DNA from: Hippophae tibetana
Taxonomy: Eukaryota > Streptophyta > Magnoliopsida > Rosales > Elaeagnaceae
NCBI GenBank assembly: GCA_037013495.1
Contig: CM072803.1
Span: 51,659,627 to 51,723,626 of the forward strand
Reading direction: 5' to 3'
Length of the DNA stretch: 64,000 nt
Under the pieces are notes generated by a model that worked only from the letters and a program-made list of their open reading frames with translations, did not search any database and had not been told where the DNA came from. A program made the position numbers and the translations under genes. Positions 53,596-64,000 of the stretch are shown here, piece by piece (position 1 is the stretch's first letter; every line of letters begins with the position of its first letter).

Positions 53596-56500
53596 GTCGT
53601 GTTAGACATCATTTGTAAACTTCTTGTTACATAGCTAGAAAAATTGCTATTGTGTATGAGCGTAATATGTAGAATCATATTTCACTAACTCTTCCTCTTA
53701 AAATGGGTTTGAAACCTAGATTTCTAGGGAGAAAGGGACAACCAAAGGCAAATTCATTATGATCTCATCCAAAACAACCACAATATCTTATAAATAAGTT
53801 AAGAATATTGATGTAAAAAATGAGTCGAAAATTAGAATTATTGATCTCTTATTTAGAATAATGAACAAAATTTCAAATTTAAATAGTTTTGCATCATAAG
53901 ACGTAATAATTTCAATTAAATATATCATAATTATTAGGAAATAAAACGCGTAGTATTTATTTCGCCAACTTTCTTTTATAATATAGATATGAGAAAATGA
54001 TTATGCTTTATTTTCCCCTTATTGATTTTTCCTCATGATCTATGATTATTTTCTTTCCTTTGTAATTCCTAATTCCCCGTATAGGAAAATTCATGCAAAT
54101 TATATTACCTCCCTTCAAAATGGAAAAAGTTGATGGATATAGGTTTTTTTAGACATCATTTGTAAACTTCTTGTTACATAGCTAGAAAAATTGCTATTGT
54201 GGATGAGCGTAATATGTAGCATCATATTTCACTAACTCTTCCTCTTAGACTGGTTTTGAAACCTAGCTTTCTAGGGAGAAAGGGACAACCAAAGGCAAAT
54301 TCATTATGATCTCATCCAAAACAACCACAATATCTTATAAATAAGTTAAGAATATTGATGTCAAAAATGAGTCGAAAATGAGAATTATTGATCTCTTATT
54401 TAGAATAATGAACAAAATTTCAAATTTAAATAGTTTTGCATCATAAGACGTAATAATTTCAGTTAAATATATCATAATTATTAGGAAATAAAACGCGTAG
54501 TATTTATTTCACCAACTTTCTTTTATAATATTCATATGAGAAAATGATTATGTTTTATTTTCCCCTTATTGATTTTTCCTTATGATCTATGATTATTTTC
54601 TTTCCTTTGTAAGTCCTAATTCCCCGCATAGGCAAATTCATGCAAATTATATTACCTCCCTTCAAAATGGAAAAAGTTGATGGATAGAGGTCGTGTTAGG
54701 CATCATTTGTAAACTTCTTGTTACATAGCTAGAAAAATTGCTATTGTGTATAAGCGTAATATGTAGAATCATATTTCAGTAACTCTTCCTCTTAAAATGG
54801 GTTTGAAACCTAGATTTCTAGGGAGAAAGGGACAACCAAAGGCAAATTTATTATGATCTCATCCAAAACAACCACAATATCTTATAAATAAGTTAAGAAT
54901 ATTGATGTCAAAAATGAGTCGAAAATGAGAATTATTGATCTCTTATTTAGAATAATGAACAAAATTTCAAATTTAAATAGTTTTGCATCATAAGACGTAA
55001 TAATTTCACTTAAATATATCATAATTATTAGGAAATAATATGCGTAGTATTTATTTCACCAACTTCCTTTTGTAATATAGACATGAGAAAATGATTATGT
55101 TTTATTTGCCCCTTATTGATTTTTCTCGATGATCTATGATTATTTTCTTTCCTTTGTAAGTCTTAATTCCTAGCATAGGCAATTTCATGCAAATTATATT
55201 ACCTCCCTTCCAAATGAAAAATGTTGATGGATAGAGGTTGTTTCAGACATTATTTGTAAACGTTTTTTTACCTAGCTAGAAAAATTGCTATTGTGGATGA
55301 GCGTAACATGTAGCATCATATTTCACTAACTCTTACTCTTAGAATGGGTTTGAAACCTAGATTTCTAGGGAGAAAGGGACAACCAAAGGCAAATTCATTA
55401 TGATCTCATCCAAAACAACCACAATATCTTATAAATAAGTTAAAAATATTGATGTCAAAAATGAGTCGAAAATTAGAATTATTGATCTCTTATTTAGAAT
55501 AATGAACAAAATTTCAAATTTAAATAGTTTTGCATCATAAGACGTAATAATTTCACTTAAATATATCATAATTATTAGCAAATAAAACGCGTAGTATTTA
55601 TTTCACCAACTTCCTTTTGTAATATAGACATGAGAAAATGATTATGTTTTATTTTCCCCTTATTGATTTTTCTCGATGATCTATGATTATTTTCTTTCCT
55701 TTGTAAGTCTTAATTCCTAGGATAGGCAATTTCCTGCAAATTATATTACCTCCCTTCCAAATGAAAAATGTTGATGGATAGAGGTTGTTTCACAGATCAT
55801 TTGTAAACTTCTTGTTACCTAGCTAGAAAAATTGCTATTGTGTATGAGCGTAATATGTAGAATCATATTTCACTAACTCTTACTCTTAGAATGGGTTTGA
55901 AACCTAGATTTCTAGGAAGAAAGGGACAACCAAAGGCAAATTCATTATGATCTCATCCAAAACAACCACAATATCTTATAAATAAGTTAAGAATATTGAT
56001 GTCAAAAATGAGTCGAAAATTAGAATTATTGATCTCTTATTTAGAATAATGAACAAAATTTCAAATTTAAATAGTTTTGCATCATAAGACGTAATAATTT
56101 CAATTAAATATATCATAATTATTAGGAAATAAAACGCGTAGTATTTATTTCGCCAACTTTCTTTTATAATATAGATATGAGAAAATGATTATGCTTTATT
56201 TTCCCCTTATTGATTTTTCCTCATGATCTATGATTATTTTCTTTTCTTTGTAAGTCCTAATTCCCCGTATAGGAAAATTCATGCAAATTATATTACCTCC
56301 CTTCAAAATGGAAAAAGTTGATGGATATAGGTTTTTTTAGACATCATTTGTAAACTTCTTGTTACATAGCTAGAAAAATTGCTATTGTGGATGAGCGTAA
56401 TATGTAGCATCATATTTCACTAACTCTTCCTCTTAGACTGGTTTTGAAACCTAGCTTTCTAGGGAGAAAGGGACAACCAAAGGCAAATTCATTATGATCT

Positions 56501-59065
56501 CATCCAAAACAACCACAATATCTTATAAATAAGTTAAGAATATTGATGTCAAAAATGAGTCGAAAATGAGAATTATTGATCTCTTATTTAGAATAATGAA
56601 CAAAATTTCAAATTTAAATAGTTTTGCATCATAAGACGTAATAATTTCAGTTAAATATATCATAATTATTAGGAAATAAAACGCGTAGTATTTATTTCAC
56701 CAACTTTCTTTTATAATATTCATATGAGAAAATGATTATGTTTTATTTTCCCCTTATTGATTTTTCCTTATGATCTATGATTATTTTCTTTCCTTTGTAA
56801 GTCCTAATTCCCCGCATAGGCAAATTCATGCAAATTATATTACCTCCCTTCAAAATGGAAAAAGTTGATGGATAGAGGTCGTGTTAGGCATCATTTGTAA
56901 ACTTCTTGTTACATAGCTAGAAAAATTGCTATTGTGTATGAGCGTAATATGTAGAATCATATTTCACAAACTATTCCTCTTAAAATGGGTTTGAAACCTA
57001 GATTTCTAGGGAGAAAAGGACAACCAAAGGAAAATTCATTATGATCTCATCCAAAACAACCACAATATCTTATAAATAAGTTAAGAATATTGATGTCAAA
57101 AATGAGTCGAAAATGAGAATTATTGATCTCTTATTTAGAATAATGAACAAAATTTCAAATTTAAATAGTTTTGCATCATAAGACGTAATAATTTCACTTA
57201 AATATATCATAATTATTAGGAAATAAAACGCGTAGTATTTATTTCACCAACTTCCTTTTGTAATATAGACATGAGAAAATGATTATGTTTTATTTTCCCC
57301 TTATTGATTTTTCTCGATGATCTATGATTATTTTCTTTCCTTTGTAAGTCTTAATTCCTAGCATAGGCAATTTCATGCAAATTATATTACCTCCCTTCCA
57401 AATGAAAAATGTTGATGGATAGAGGTTGTTTCACAGATCATTTGTAAACTTCTTGTTACCTAGCTAGAAAAATTGCTATTGTGGATGAGCGTAATATGTA
57501 GCATCATATTTCACTAACTTTTACTCTTAGAATGGGTTTGAAACCTAGATTTCTAGGGAGAAAGGGACAACCAAAGGCAAATTCATTATGATCTCATCCA
57601 AAACAACCACAATATCTTATAAATAAGTTAAGAATATTGATGTCAAAAATGAGTCGAAAATGAGAATTATTGATCTCTTATTTAGAATAATGAACAAAAT
57701 TTCAAATTTAAATAGTTTTGCATCATAAGACGTAATAATTTCAGTTAAATATATCATAATTATTAGGAAATAAAACGCGTAGTATTTATTTCACCAACTT
57801 TCTTTTATAATATTCATATGAGAAAATGATTATGTTTTATTTTCCCCTTATTGATTTTTCCTTATGATCTATGATTATTTTCTTTCCTTTGTAAGTCCTA
57901 ATTCCCCGCATAGGCAAATTCATGCAAATTATATTACCTCCCTTCAAAATGGAAAAAGTTGATGGATAGAGGTCGTGTTAGACATCATTTGTAAACTTCT
58001 TGTTACATAGCTAGAAAAATTGCTATTGTGTATGAGCGTAATATGTAGAATCATATTTCACAAACTCTTCCTCTTAAAATGGGTTTGAAACCTAGATTTC
58101 TAGGAAGAAAGGGACAACCAAAGGCAAATTCATTATGATCTCATCCAAAACAACCACAATATCTTATAAATAAGTTAAGAATATTGATGTCAAAAATGAG
58201 TCGAAAATTAGAATTATTGATCTCTTATTTAGAATAATGAACAAAATTTCAAATTTAAATAGTTTTGCATCATAAGACGTAATAATTTCAATTAAATATA
58301 TCATAATTATTAGGAAATAAAACGCGTAGTATTTATTTCGCCAACTTTCTTTTATAATATAGATATGAGAAAATGATTATGCTTTATTTTCCCCTTATTG
58401 ATTTTTCCTCATGATCTATGATTATTTTCTTTTCTTTGTAAGTCCTAATTCCCCGTATAGGAAAATTCATGCAAATTATATTACCTCCCTTCAAAATAGA
58501 AAAAGTTGATGGATGTAGGTTTTTTTAGACATCATTTGTAAACTTCTTGTTACATAGCTAGAAAAATTGCTATTGTGGATGAGCGTAATATGTAGCATCA
58601 TATTTCACAAACTCTTCCTCTTAGAATGGGTTTGAAACCTAGATTTCTAGGGAGAAAGGGACAACCAAAGGCAAATTCATTATGATCTCATCCAAAACAA
58701 CCACAATATCTTATAAATAAGTTAAGAATATTGATGTAAAAAATGAGTCGAAAATTAGAATTATTGATCTCTTATTTAGAATAATGAACAAAATTTCAAA
58801 TTTAAATAGTTTTGCATCATAAGACGTAATAATTTCAGTTAAATATATCATAATTATTAGGAAATAAAACGCGTAGTATTTATTTCACCAACTTTCTTTT
58901 ATAATATAGACATGAGAAAATGATTATGTTTTATTTTCCCCTTATTGATTTTTCTCGATGATCTATGATTATTTTCTTTTCTTTGTAAGTCTTAATTCCT
59001 AGCATAGGCAAATTCATGCAAATTATATAACCTCCCTCCCAAATGAAAAATGTTGATGGATAGAG
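53596..59065. repeat. N/O/P region with a 4-mer HOR (2188 bp)
   Basis: Starts are 53596 (N), 54143 (O), 54690 (N), 55237 (P), 55784 (P/N mosaic), 56331 (O), 56878 (N), 57425 (P'), 57972 (N) and 58519 (O). N is marked by GGTCGTGTTAG, TGTATGAGCG, AGAATCAT and CTTAAAATGG. O is marked by a run of T after AGG and by AGACTGG (the last O lacks AGACTGG). P is marked by CAGACATTATTT, and P' by CACAGATCATTTGTAAACTTC. Units at 54143-56330 pair with 56331-58518 at 2188 bp. Most share CCAAAACAACC and ATATCTTAT, which are rare in the left half, so this region forms a subfamily of its own. Confidence 0.85.
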
Positions 59066-62000
59066 GTTGTTTCACAGATCATTTGCAAACTTTTTGTTAG
59101 CTAGCTAGAAATATCGCTATTGTGGATGAGCGTAATATGTAGCATTATATTTCACTAACTCTTTCTCTTAGAATGGGTTTGACCCCTAGATTTCTAATGA
59201 GAAAGGGACAACCAAAGGCAAATTCATTACGATGGCATCCAAAAAAACTACAATAACTTATAAATAAGTTAAGAATATTGATGTCAAAAATGACGTGAAA
59301 ATGAGAATTATTGATCTCTTATTTAGAATAATGAACAAAATTTCAAATTTAAATAGTTTTGCATCATAAGACGTAATAATTTCAGTTAAATATATCATAA
59401 TTATTAGGAAATAAAACGCTTAGTATTTATTTCACCAACTTTCTTTTATAATATAGACATGAGAAAATGATTATGTTTTATTTTCCCCTTATTGATTTTT
59501 CTCGATGATCTATGATTATTTTCTTTTCTTTGTAAGTCTTAATTCCTAGCACAGGCAAATTCATGCAAATTATATTACCTCCCTTCCAAATGAAAAATGT
59601 TGATGGATAGAGGTTGTTTCACACATCATTTGAAAACTTTTTGTTACCTTGCTAGAAAAATTGCTATTGTGGATGAGGGTAATATGTAGCATCATATTTC
59701 ATTAACTCGTACTCTTAGAATGGATTTGCAACCTAGATTTCTAGGGAGAAAGGGACAACCAAAGGCAAATTCATTACGATGCCATCCAAAAAAACCACAA
59801 TAACTTATAAATAAGTTAAGAATGTTGATGTCAAAAATGAGTCGAAAATGAGAATTATTGATCTCTTATTTAGAATAATGAACAAAATTTCAAATTTAAA
59901 TAGTTTTCCATCATAAGACGTAATAATTTCAGTTAAATATATCATAATTATTAGGAAATAAAACGCGTAGTATTTATTTCGCCAACTTTCTTTTATATTA
60001 TAGATATGAGAAAATGATTATGTTTTATTTTCCCCTTATTGATTTTTCCTCATGATCTATGATTATTTTCTTTCCTTTGTAAGTCTTAATTCCTAGCATA
60101 GGCAAATTCATGCAAATTATATTACCTCCCTTCCAAATGAAAAATGTTGATGGATAGAGGTTGTTTCACACATCATTTGCAAACTTTTTGTTACCTAGCT
60201 AGAAATATTGCTATTTTGGACGAGCGTAATATGTAGCATCATATTTCACTAACTTTTACTCTTAGAATGGGTTTGAAACCTAGATTTCTAGGGAGAAAGG
60301 GACAACCAAAGGCAAATTCATTATGATCTCATCCAAAACAACCACAATATCTTATAAATAAGTTAAGAATATTGATGTCAAAAATGAGTCGAAAATGAGA
60401 ATTATTGATCTCTTATTTAGAATAATGAACAAAATTTCAAATTTAAATAGTTTTGCATCATAAGACGTAATAATTTCAGTTAAATATATCATAATTATTA
60501 GGAAATAAAACGCGTAGTATTTATTTCGCCAACTTTCTTTTATAATATAGACATGAGAAAATGATTATGTTTTATTATCCCCTTATTGATTTTTCTCGTT
60601 GATCTATGATTATTTTCTTTCCTTTGTAAGTCTTAATTCCTAGCATAGGCAAATTCATGCAAATTATATTACCTCCCTTCCAAATGAAAAATGTTGATGG
60701 ATAGAGGTTGTTTCAGACATCATTTGTAAACTTTTTGTTACCTAGCAAGAAAAATTGCTATTGTGGATGAGCAAAATATGTAGCATCATATTTCACTAAC
60801 TCTTACTCTTAGAATGGGTTTGAAACCTAGATTTCTAGGGAGAAAGGGATAACCAAAGGCAAATTCATTACGATGCCATCCAAAAAAACCACAATAACTT
60901 ATAAATAAGTTAAGAATATTGATGTCAAAAATGAGTCGAAAATGAGAATTATTGATCTCTTATTTAGAATAATGAACAAAATTTCAAATTTAAATGGTTT
61001 TCCCTCATAAGACGTAATAATTTCAGTTAAATATATCATAATTATTAGGAAATAAAACGCGTAGTATTTATTTCGCCAACTTTCTTTTATAATATAGACA
61101 TGAGAAAATGATTATGTTTTATTTTTCCCTTATTGATTTTTCTCGATGATCTATGATTATTTTCTTTCCTTTGTAAGTCTTAATTCCTAGCACATGCAAA
61201 TTCATGTAAATTATATTACCTCCCTTCCAAATGAAAAATGTTGATGGATAGAGGTTGTTTCACACATCATTTGCAAACTTTTTGTTAGCTAGCTAGAAAT
61301 ATCGCTATTGTGGATGAGCGTAATATGTAGCATTTTATTTCACTAACTCTTTGTCTTAGAATGGGTTTGAAACCTAGATTTCTAGGGAGAAAGGGACAAC
61401 CAAAGGCAAATTCATTACGATGCCATCCTAAAAAACTACAATAACTTATAAATAAGTTAAGAATATTGATGTCAAAAATGAGGTGAAAATGAGAATTATT
61501 GATCTCTTATTTAGAATAATGAACAAAATTTCAAATTTAAATAGTTTTGCATCATAAGACGTAATAATTTCACTTAAATATATCATAATTATTAGGAAAT
61601 AATACGCGTAGTATTTATTTCACCAACTTCCTTTTGTAATATAGACATGAGACAATGACTATGTTTTATTTTCCCCTTATTGATTTTTTTCGATGATCTA
61701 TGATTATTTTCTTTCCTTTGTAAGTCTTAATTCCTAGCATAGGCAAATTCATGCAAATTATATTACCTCCCTTCCAAATGAAAAATGTTGATGGATAGAG
61801 GTTGTTTCAGACATTATTTGTAAACTTTTTTTTACCTAGCTAGAAAAATTGCTATTGTGGATGAGCGTAATATGTAGCATCATATTTCACTAACTCTTAC
61901 TCTTAGAATGGGTTTGAAACCTAGATTTCTAGGGAGAAAGGGACAACCAAAGGCAAATTCATTACGATGCCATCCAAAAAAACCACAATAACTTATAAAT

Positions 62001-62892
62001 AAGTTAACAATGTTGATGTCAAAAATGAGCCGAAAATGAGAATTATTGATCTCTTATTTAGAATAATGAATAAAATTTCAAAATAAATAGTTTTGCATCA
62101 TAAGACGTAATAATTTCAGTTAAATATATCATAATTATTAGGAAATAAAACGCGTAGTATTTATTTCGCCAACTTTCTTTTATAATATAGATATGAGAAA
62201 ATGATTATGTTTTATTTTCCCCTTATTGATTTTTCCTCATGATCTATGATTATTTTCTTTCCTTTGTAAGTCCAAATTCCCCGCATAGGCAAATTCATGC
62301 AAATTATATTACCTCCTTTCAAAATGGAAAAAGTTGATGGATAGAGGTTGTTTTAGACATAATTTGTAAACTTCTTGTTACCTAACTAGAAAAATTGCTA
62401 TTGTGGATGAGCGTAATATGTAGCATCATATTTCACTAACTCTTCCTCTTAAAATGGGTTTGAAACCTAGATTTCTAGGGAGAAAGGGACAACCAAAGGC
62501 AAATTCATTATGATCTCATCCAAAACAACCACAATATCTTATAAATAAGTTAAGAATATTGATGTCAAAAATGAGTCGAAAATGAGAATTATTGATCTCT
62601 TATTTAGAATAATGAACAAAATTTCAAATTTAAATAGTTTGGATCATAAGACGTAATAATTTCACTTAAATATATCATAATTATTTGGAAATAAAACGCT
62701 TAGTATTTATTTCGCCAACTTTCTTTTATAATATAGACATTTGAAAATGATTATGTTTTATTTTCCCCTTATTGATATTTCCTCATGATCTATGATTATT
62801 TTCTTTCCTTTGTAAGTCCTAATTCCCCGCATAGGCAAATTCATGCAATTTATATTACCTCCCTTCAAAATGGAAAAAGTTGATGGATAGAG
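59066..62892. repeat. Mixed monomers F, C-like, H-like, D-like, P, A
   Basis: Monomers start at 59066 (F, with GACCCCTAG), 59613 (C-like), 60160, 60707 (H-like, GAGCAAAAT), 61254 (D-like with CATCCTAAAAAAC), 61801 (P-like) and 62347 (A). The F here lies some 17 kb from the previous full F units. The C-like unit at 59613 starts like the monomer at 50861 and ends like the one at 51408. The units at 60160 and 61254 match those at 51955 and 52502. This is probably a diverged copy of the 50.9-53.6 kb stretch with losses and gains. Confidence 0.78.
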
Positions 62893-63986
62893 GTTGTTTG
62901 AGACATCATTTGTAAACTTCTTGTTACATAGCTAGAAAAATTGCTATTGTGGATGAGCGTAATATGTAGCATGATATTTCACTAATTCTTCCTCTTAGAA
63001 TGGGTTTGAAACCTAGATTTCTAGGGAGAAACGGACAACCAAAGGCAAATTCATTACGATGCCATCCAAAAAAACCACAATAACTTATAAATAAGTTAAG
63101 AATATTGATGTCAAAAATGAGTCGAAAATGAGAATTATTGATCTCTTATTTAGAATAATGAACAAAATTTCAAATTTACATAGTTTTGCATCATAAGACG
63201 TAATAATTTCACTTAAATATATCATAATTATTAGGAAATAATACGCGTAGTATTTATTTCACCAACTTCCTTTTGTAATATAGACATGAGACAATGATTA
63301 TGTTTTATTTTCCCCTTATTGATTTTTTTCGATGATCTATGATTATTTTCTTTCCTTTGTAAGTCCTAATTCCCCGCATAGGCAAATTCATGCAATTTAT
63401 ATTACCTCCCTTCAAAATGGAAAAAGTTGATGGATAGAGGTTGTTTTAGACATCATTTGTAAACTTCTTGTTACATAGCTAGAAAAATTGCTATTGTGGA
63501 TGAGCGTAATATGTAGCATGATATTTCACTAATTCTTCCTCTTAGAATGGGTTTGAAACCTAGATTTCTAGGGAGAAACGGACAACCAAAGGCAAATTCA
63601 TTACGATGCCATCCAAAAAAGCCACAATAACTTATAAATAAGTTAAGAATATTGATGTCAAAAATGAGTCGAAAATGAGAATTATTGATCTCTTATTTAG
63701 AATAATGAACAAAATTTCAAATTTAAATGGTTTTCCATCATAAGACGTAATAATTTCTGTTAAATATATCATAATTATTAGGAAATAAAACGCGTAGTAT
63801 TTATTTCGCCAACTTTCTTTTATAATATAGACATGAGAAAATGATTATGTTTTATTTTTCCCTTATTGATTTTTCTCGATGATCTATGATTATTTTCTTT
63901 CCTTTGTAAGTCTTAATTCCTAGCACATGCAAATTCATGTAAATTATATTACCTCCCTTCCAAATGAAAAATGTTGATGGATAGAG
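62893..63986. repeat. Tandem duplication of one class A monomer
   Basis: Monomers at 62893 and 63440 share AGCATGATATTTC, AATTCTTCC and GGGAGAAACGG, which are not seen elsewhere in the window, and both are preceded by GCAATTTATATT. They match closely up to the middle of the unit and then part: the first ends with AATACGCG, ACTTCCTTTTGT and GAGACAATG (as at 61610-61655), the second with CGCC and GCACATGC. The duplication joint therefore lies in the second half of the first copy. Confidence 0.85.
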
Positions 63987-64000
63987 GTTGTTTCACACAT
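63987..64000. repeat. Start of monomer 118, cut by the window end
   Basis: The last 14 bases (GTTGTTTCACACAT) open another monomer of a class with the CACACAT start (B, C, D or J). They show that the array runs on past the window. Confidence 0.9.

Larger units (their letters stand above)
1..64000. repeat. Satellite DNA array, ~547-bp monomer, 117 full copies
   Basis: The entire window is a head-to-tail tandem array. Using the recurring GTTGTTT word as an arbitrary start, monomers begin at 1, 548, 1095, 1642, 2189 and so on to 63440, and a last partial copy begins at 63987. Most are exactly 547 bp. Single-base losses give 546 bp (for example those starting at 9300, 12581, 25708, 26254, 28443 and 36644); two are 548 bp (48125, 49766) and two are 549 bp (27347, 32268). 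All copies have the same orientation, with no foreign insertion and no unique spacer. Both ends of the window lie inside the array, so its true length exceeds 64 kb. Copies differ mostly by substitutions, many of them linked into classes. Such arrays are typical of eukaryotic heterochromatin, but nothing here shows which chromosomal site this is. The family is not recognised. Confidence 0.98.

Noticed and set aside
1-64000. CRISPR array
   Set aside because: The repeats are 547 bp with no unique spacers between them and no cas genes.
1-64000. Ribosomal DNA, 5S or histone gene tandem array
   Set aside because: Unit length alone could suit a 5S cluster, but there is no conserved rRNA, tRNA or histone-coding segment, and the unit is about 72% AT throughout.
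1-64000. Transposon or LTR-type element as the repeated unit
   Set aside because: No terminal repeats, target-site duplications, primer-binding site or coding domains are seen; the units abut exactly without gaps.
1-64000. Telomeric repeats
   Set aside because: No runs of TTAGGG, TTTAGGG or TTAGG occur on either strand; isolated CTAGGG words belong to the satellite dyad.
1-64000. Promoters, terminators or origins inferred from TATA-like and AATAAA words
   Set aside because: TATAAATA, AATAAA and similar words occur in every unit because of base composition. Nothing marks any of them as functional.
1-64000. An undescribed gene system hidden in the array
   Set aside because: I read all regions for departures from the repeat and found none: every stretch aligns to the 547-bp unit, so there is no room for accessory genes.

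Overview
The whole 64-kb window is one uninterrupted satellite DNA array. I see no protein-coding gene, RNA gene, transposon, CRISPR array or unique sequence. A unit of about 547 bp repeats head to tail in one orientation from the first base to the last. I placed 117 complete monomers by hand between 1 and 63986 (mean 546.9 bp), plus the first 14 bp of a 118th. A hand count of the first monomer gives 155 G+C in 547 (about 28% GC). A pure array of this length, with long multi-monomer periods and loss of CpG, points to eukaryotic nuclear heterochromatin (centromeric, pericentromeric, subtelomeric or an interstitial knob). I do not recognise the monomer and cannot name a species. CpG decay suggests a genome that methylates cytosine, such as a plant or vertebrate, but that is inference.

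Monomers fall into variant classes defined by linked substitutions. I label them A, B, C, D, E, F, G, H, I, J, K, L, M, N, O and P; these are working labels only. The classes form short-lived higher-order repeats (HORs) whose make-up changes along the window: A-B-C (x2, 1-3282); A-B'-E-F (x2, 3830-8205); G-C-H-I-D (8206-10939); A-B-E-C/H-I-D (10940-14220); A-B-E-I-D (x2 plus a partial third, 14768-21878); C-H-F-G (x2, 21879-26253); a 9- to 10-monomer unit of about 5 kb (x2, 25161-35549); L-A-F (x3, 36644-41563); J-M-C' (about x2.3, 47031-50860); an O-N-P-type 4-mer (x2, 54143-58518); and a single-monomer duplication (62893-63986). Between these lie mixed stretches without a clear local period.

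The most informative structures are chimeric monomers whose first part matches one class and whose last part matches another. They sit where unequal crossing-over between sister arrays should leave a scar, so several duplications and deletions can be read with breakpoints narrowed to about 30-160 bp. The monomer also carries several short perfect dyads and a palindromic MluI-type site, and its CpGs vary as TpG/CpA among copies.

The four longest open frames (about 70 codons, minus strand) are by-products of class A monomers and are rejected as genes. I found no new multi-gene biological system; the interest is in the array's evolutionary record.
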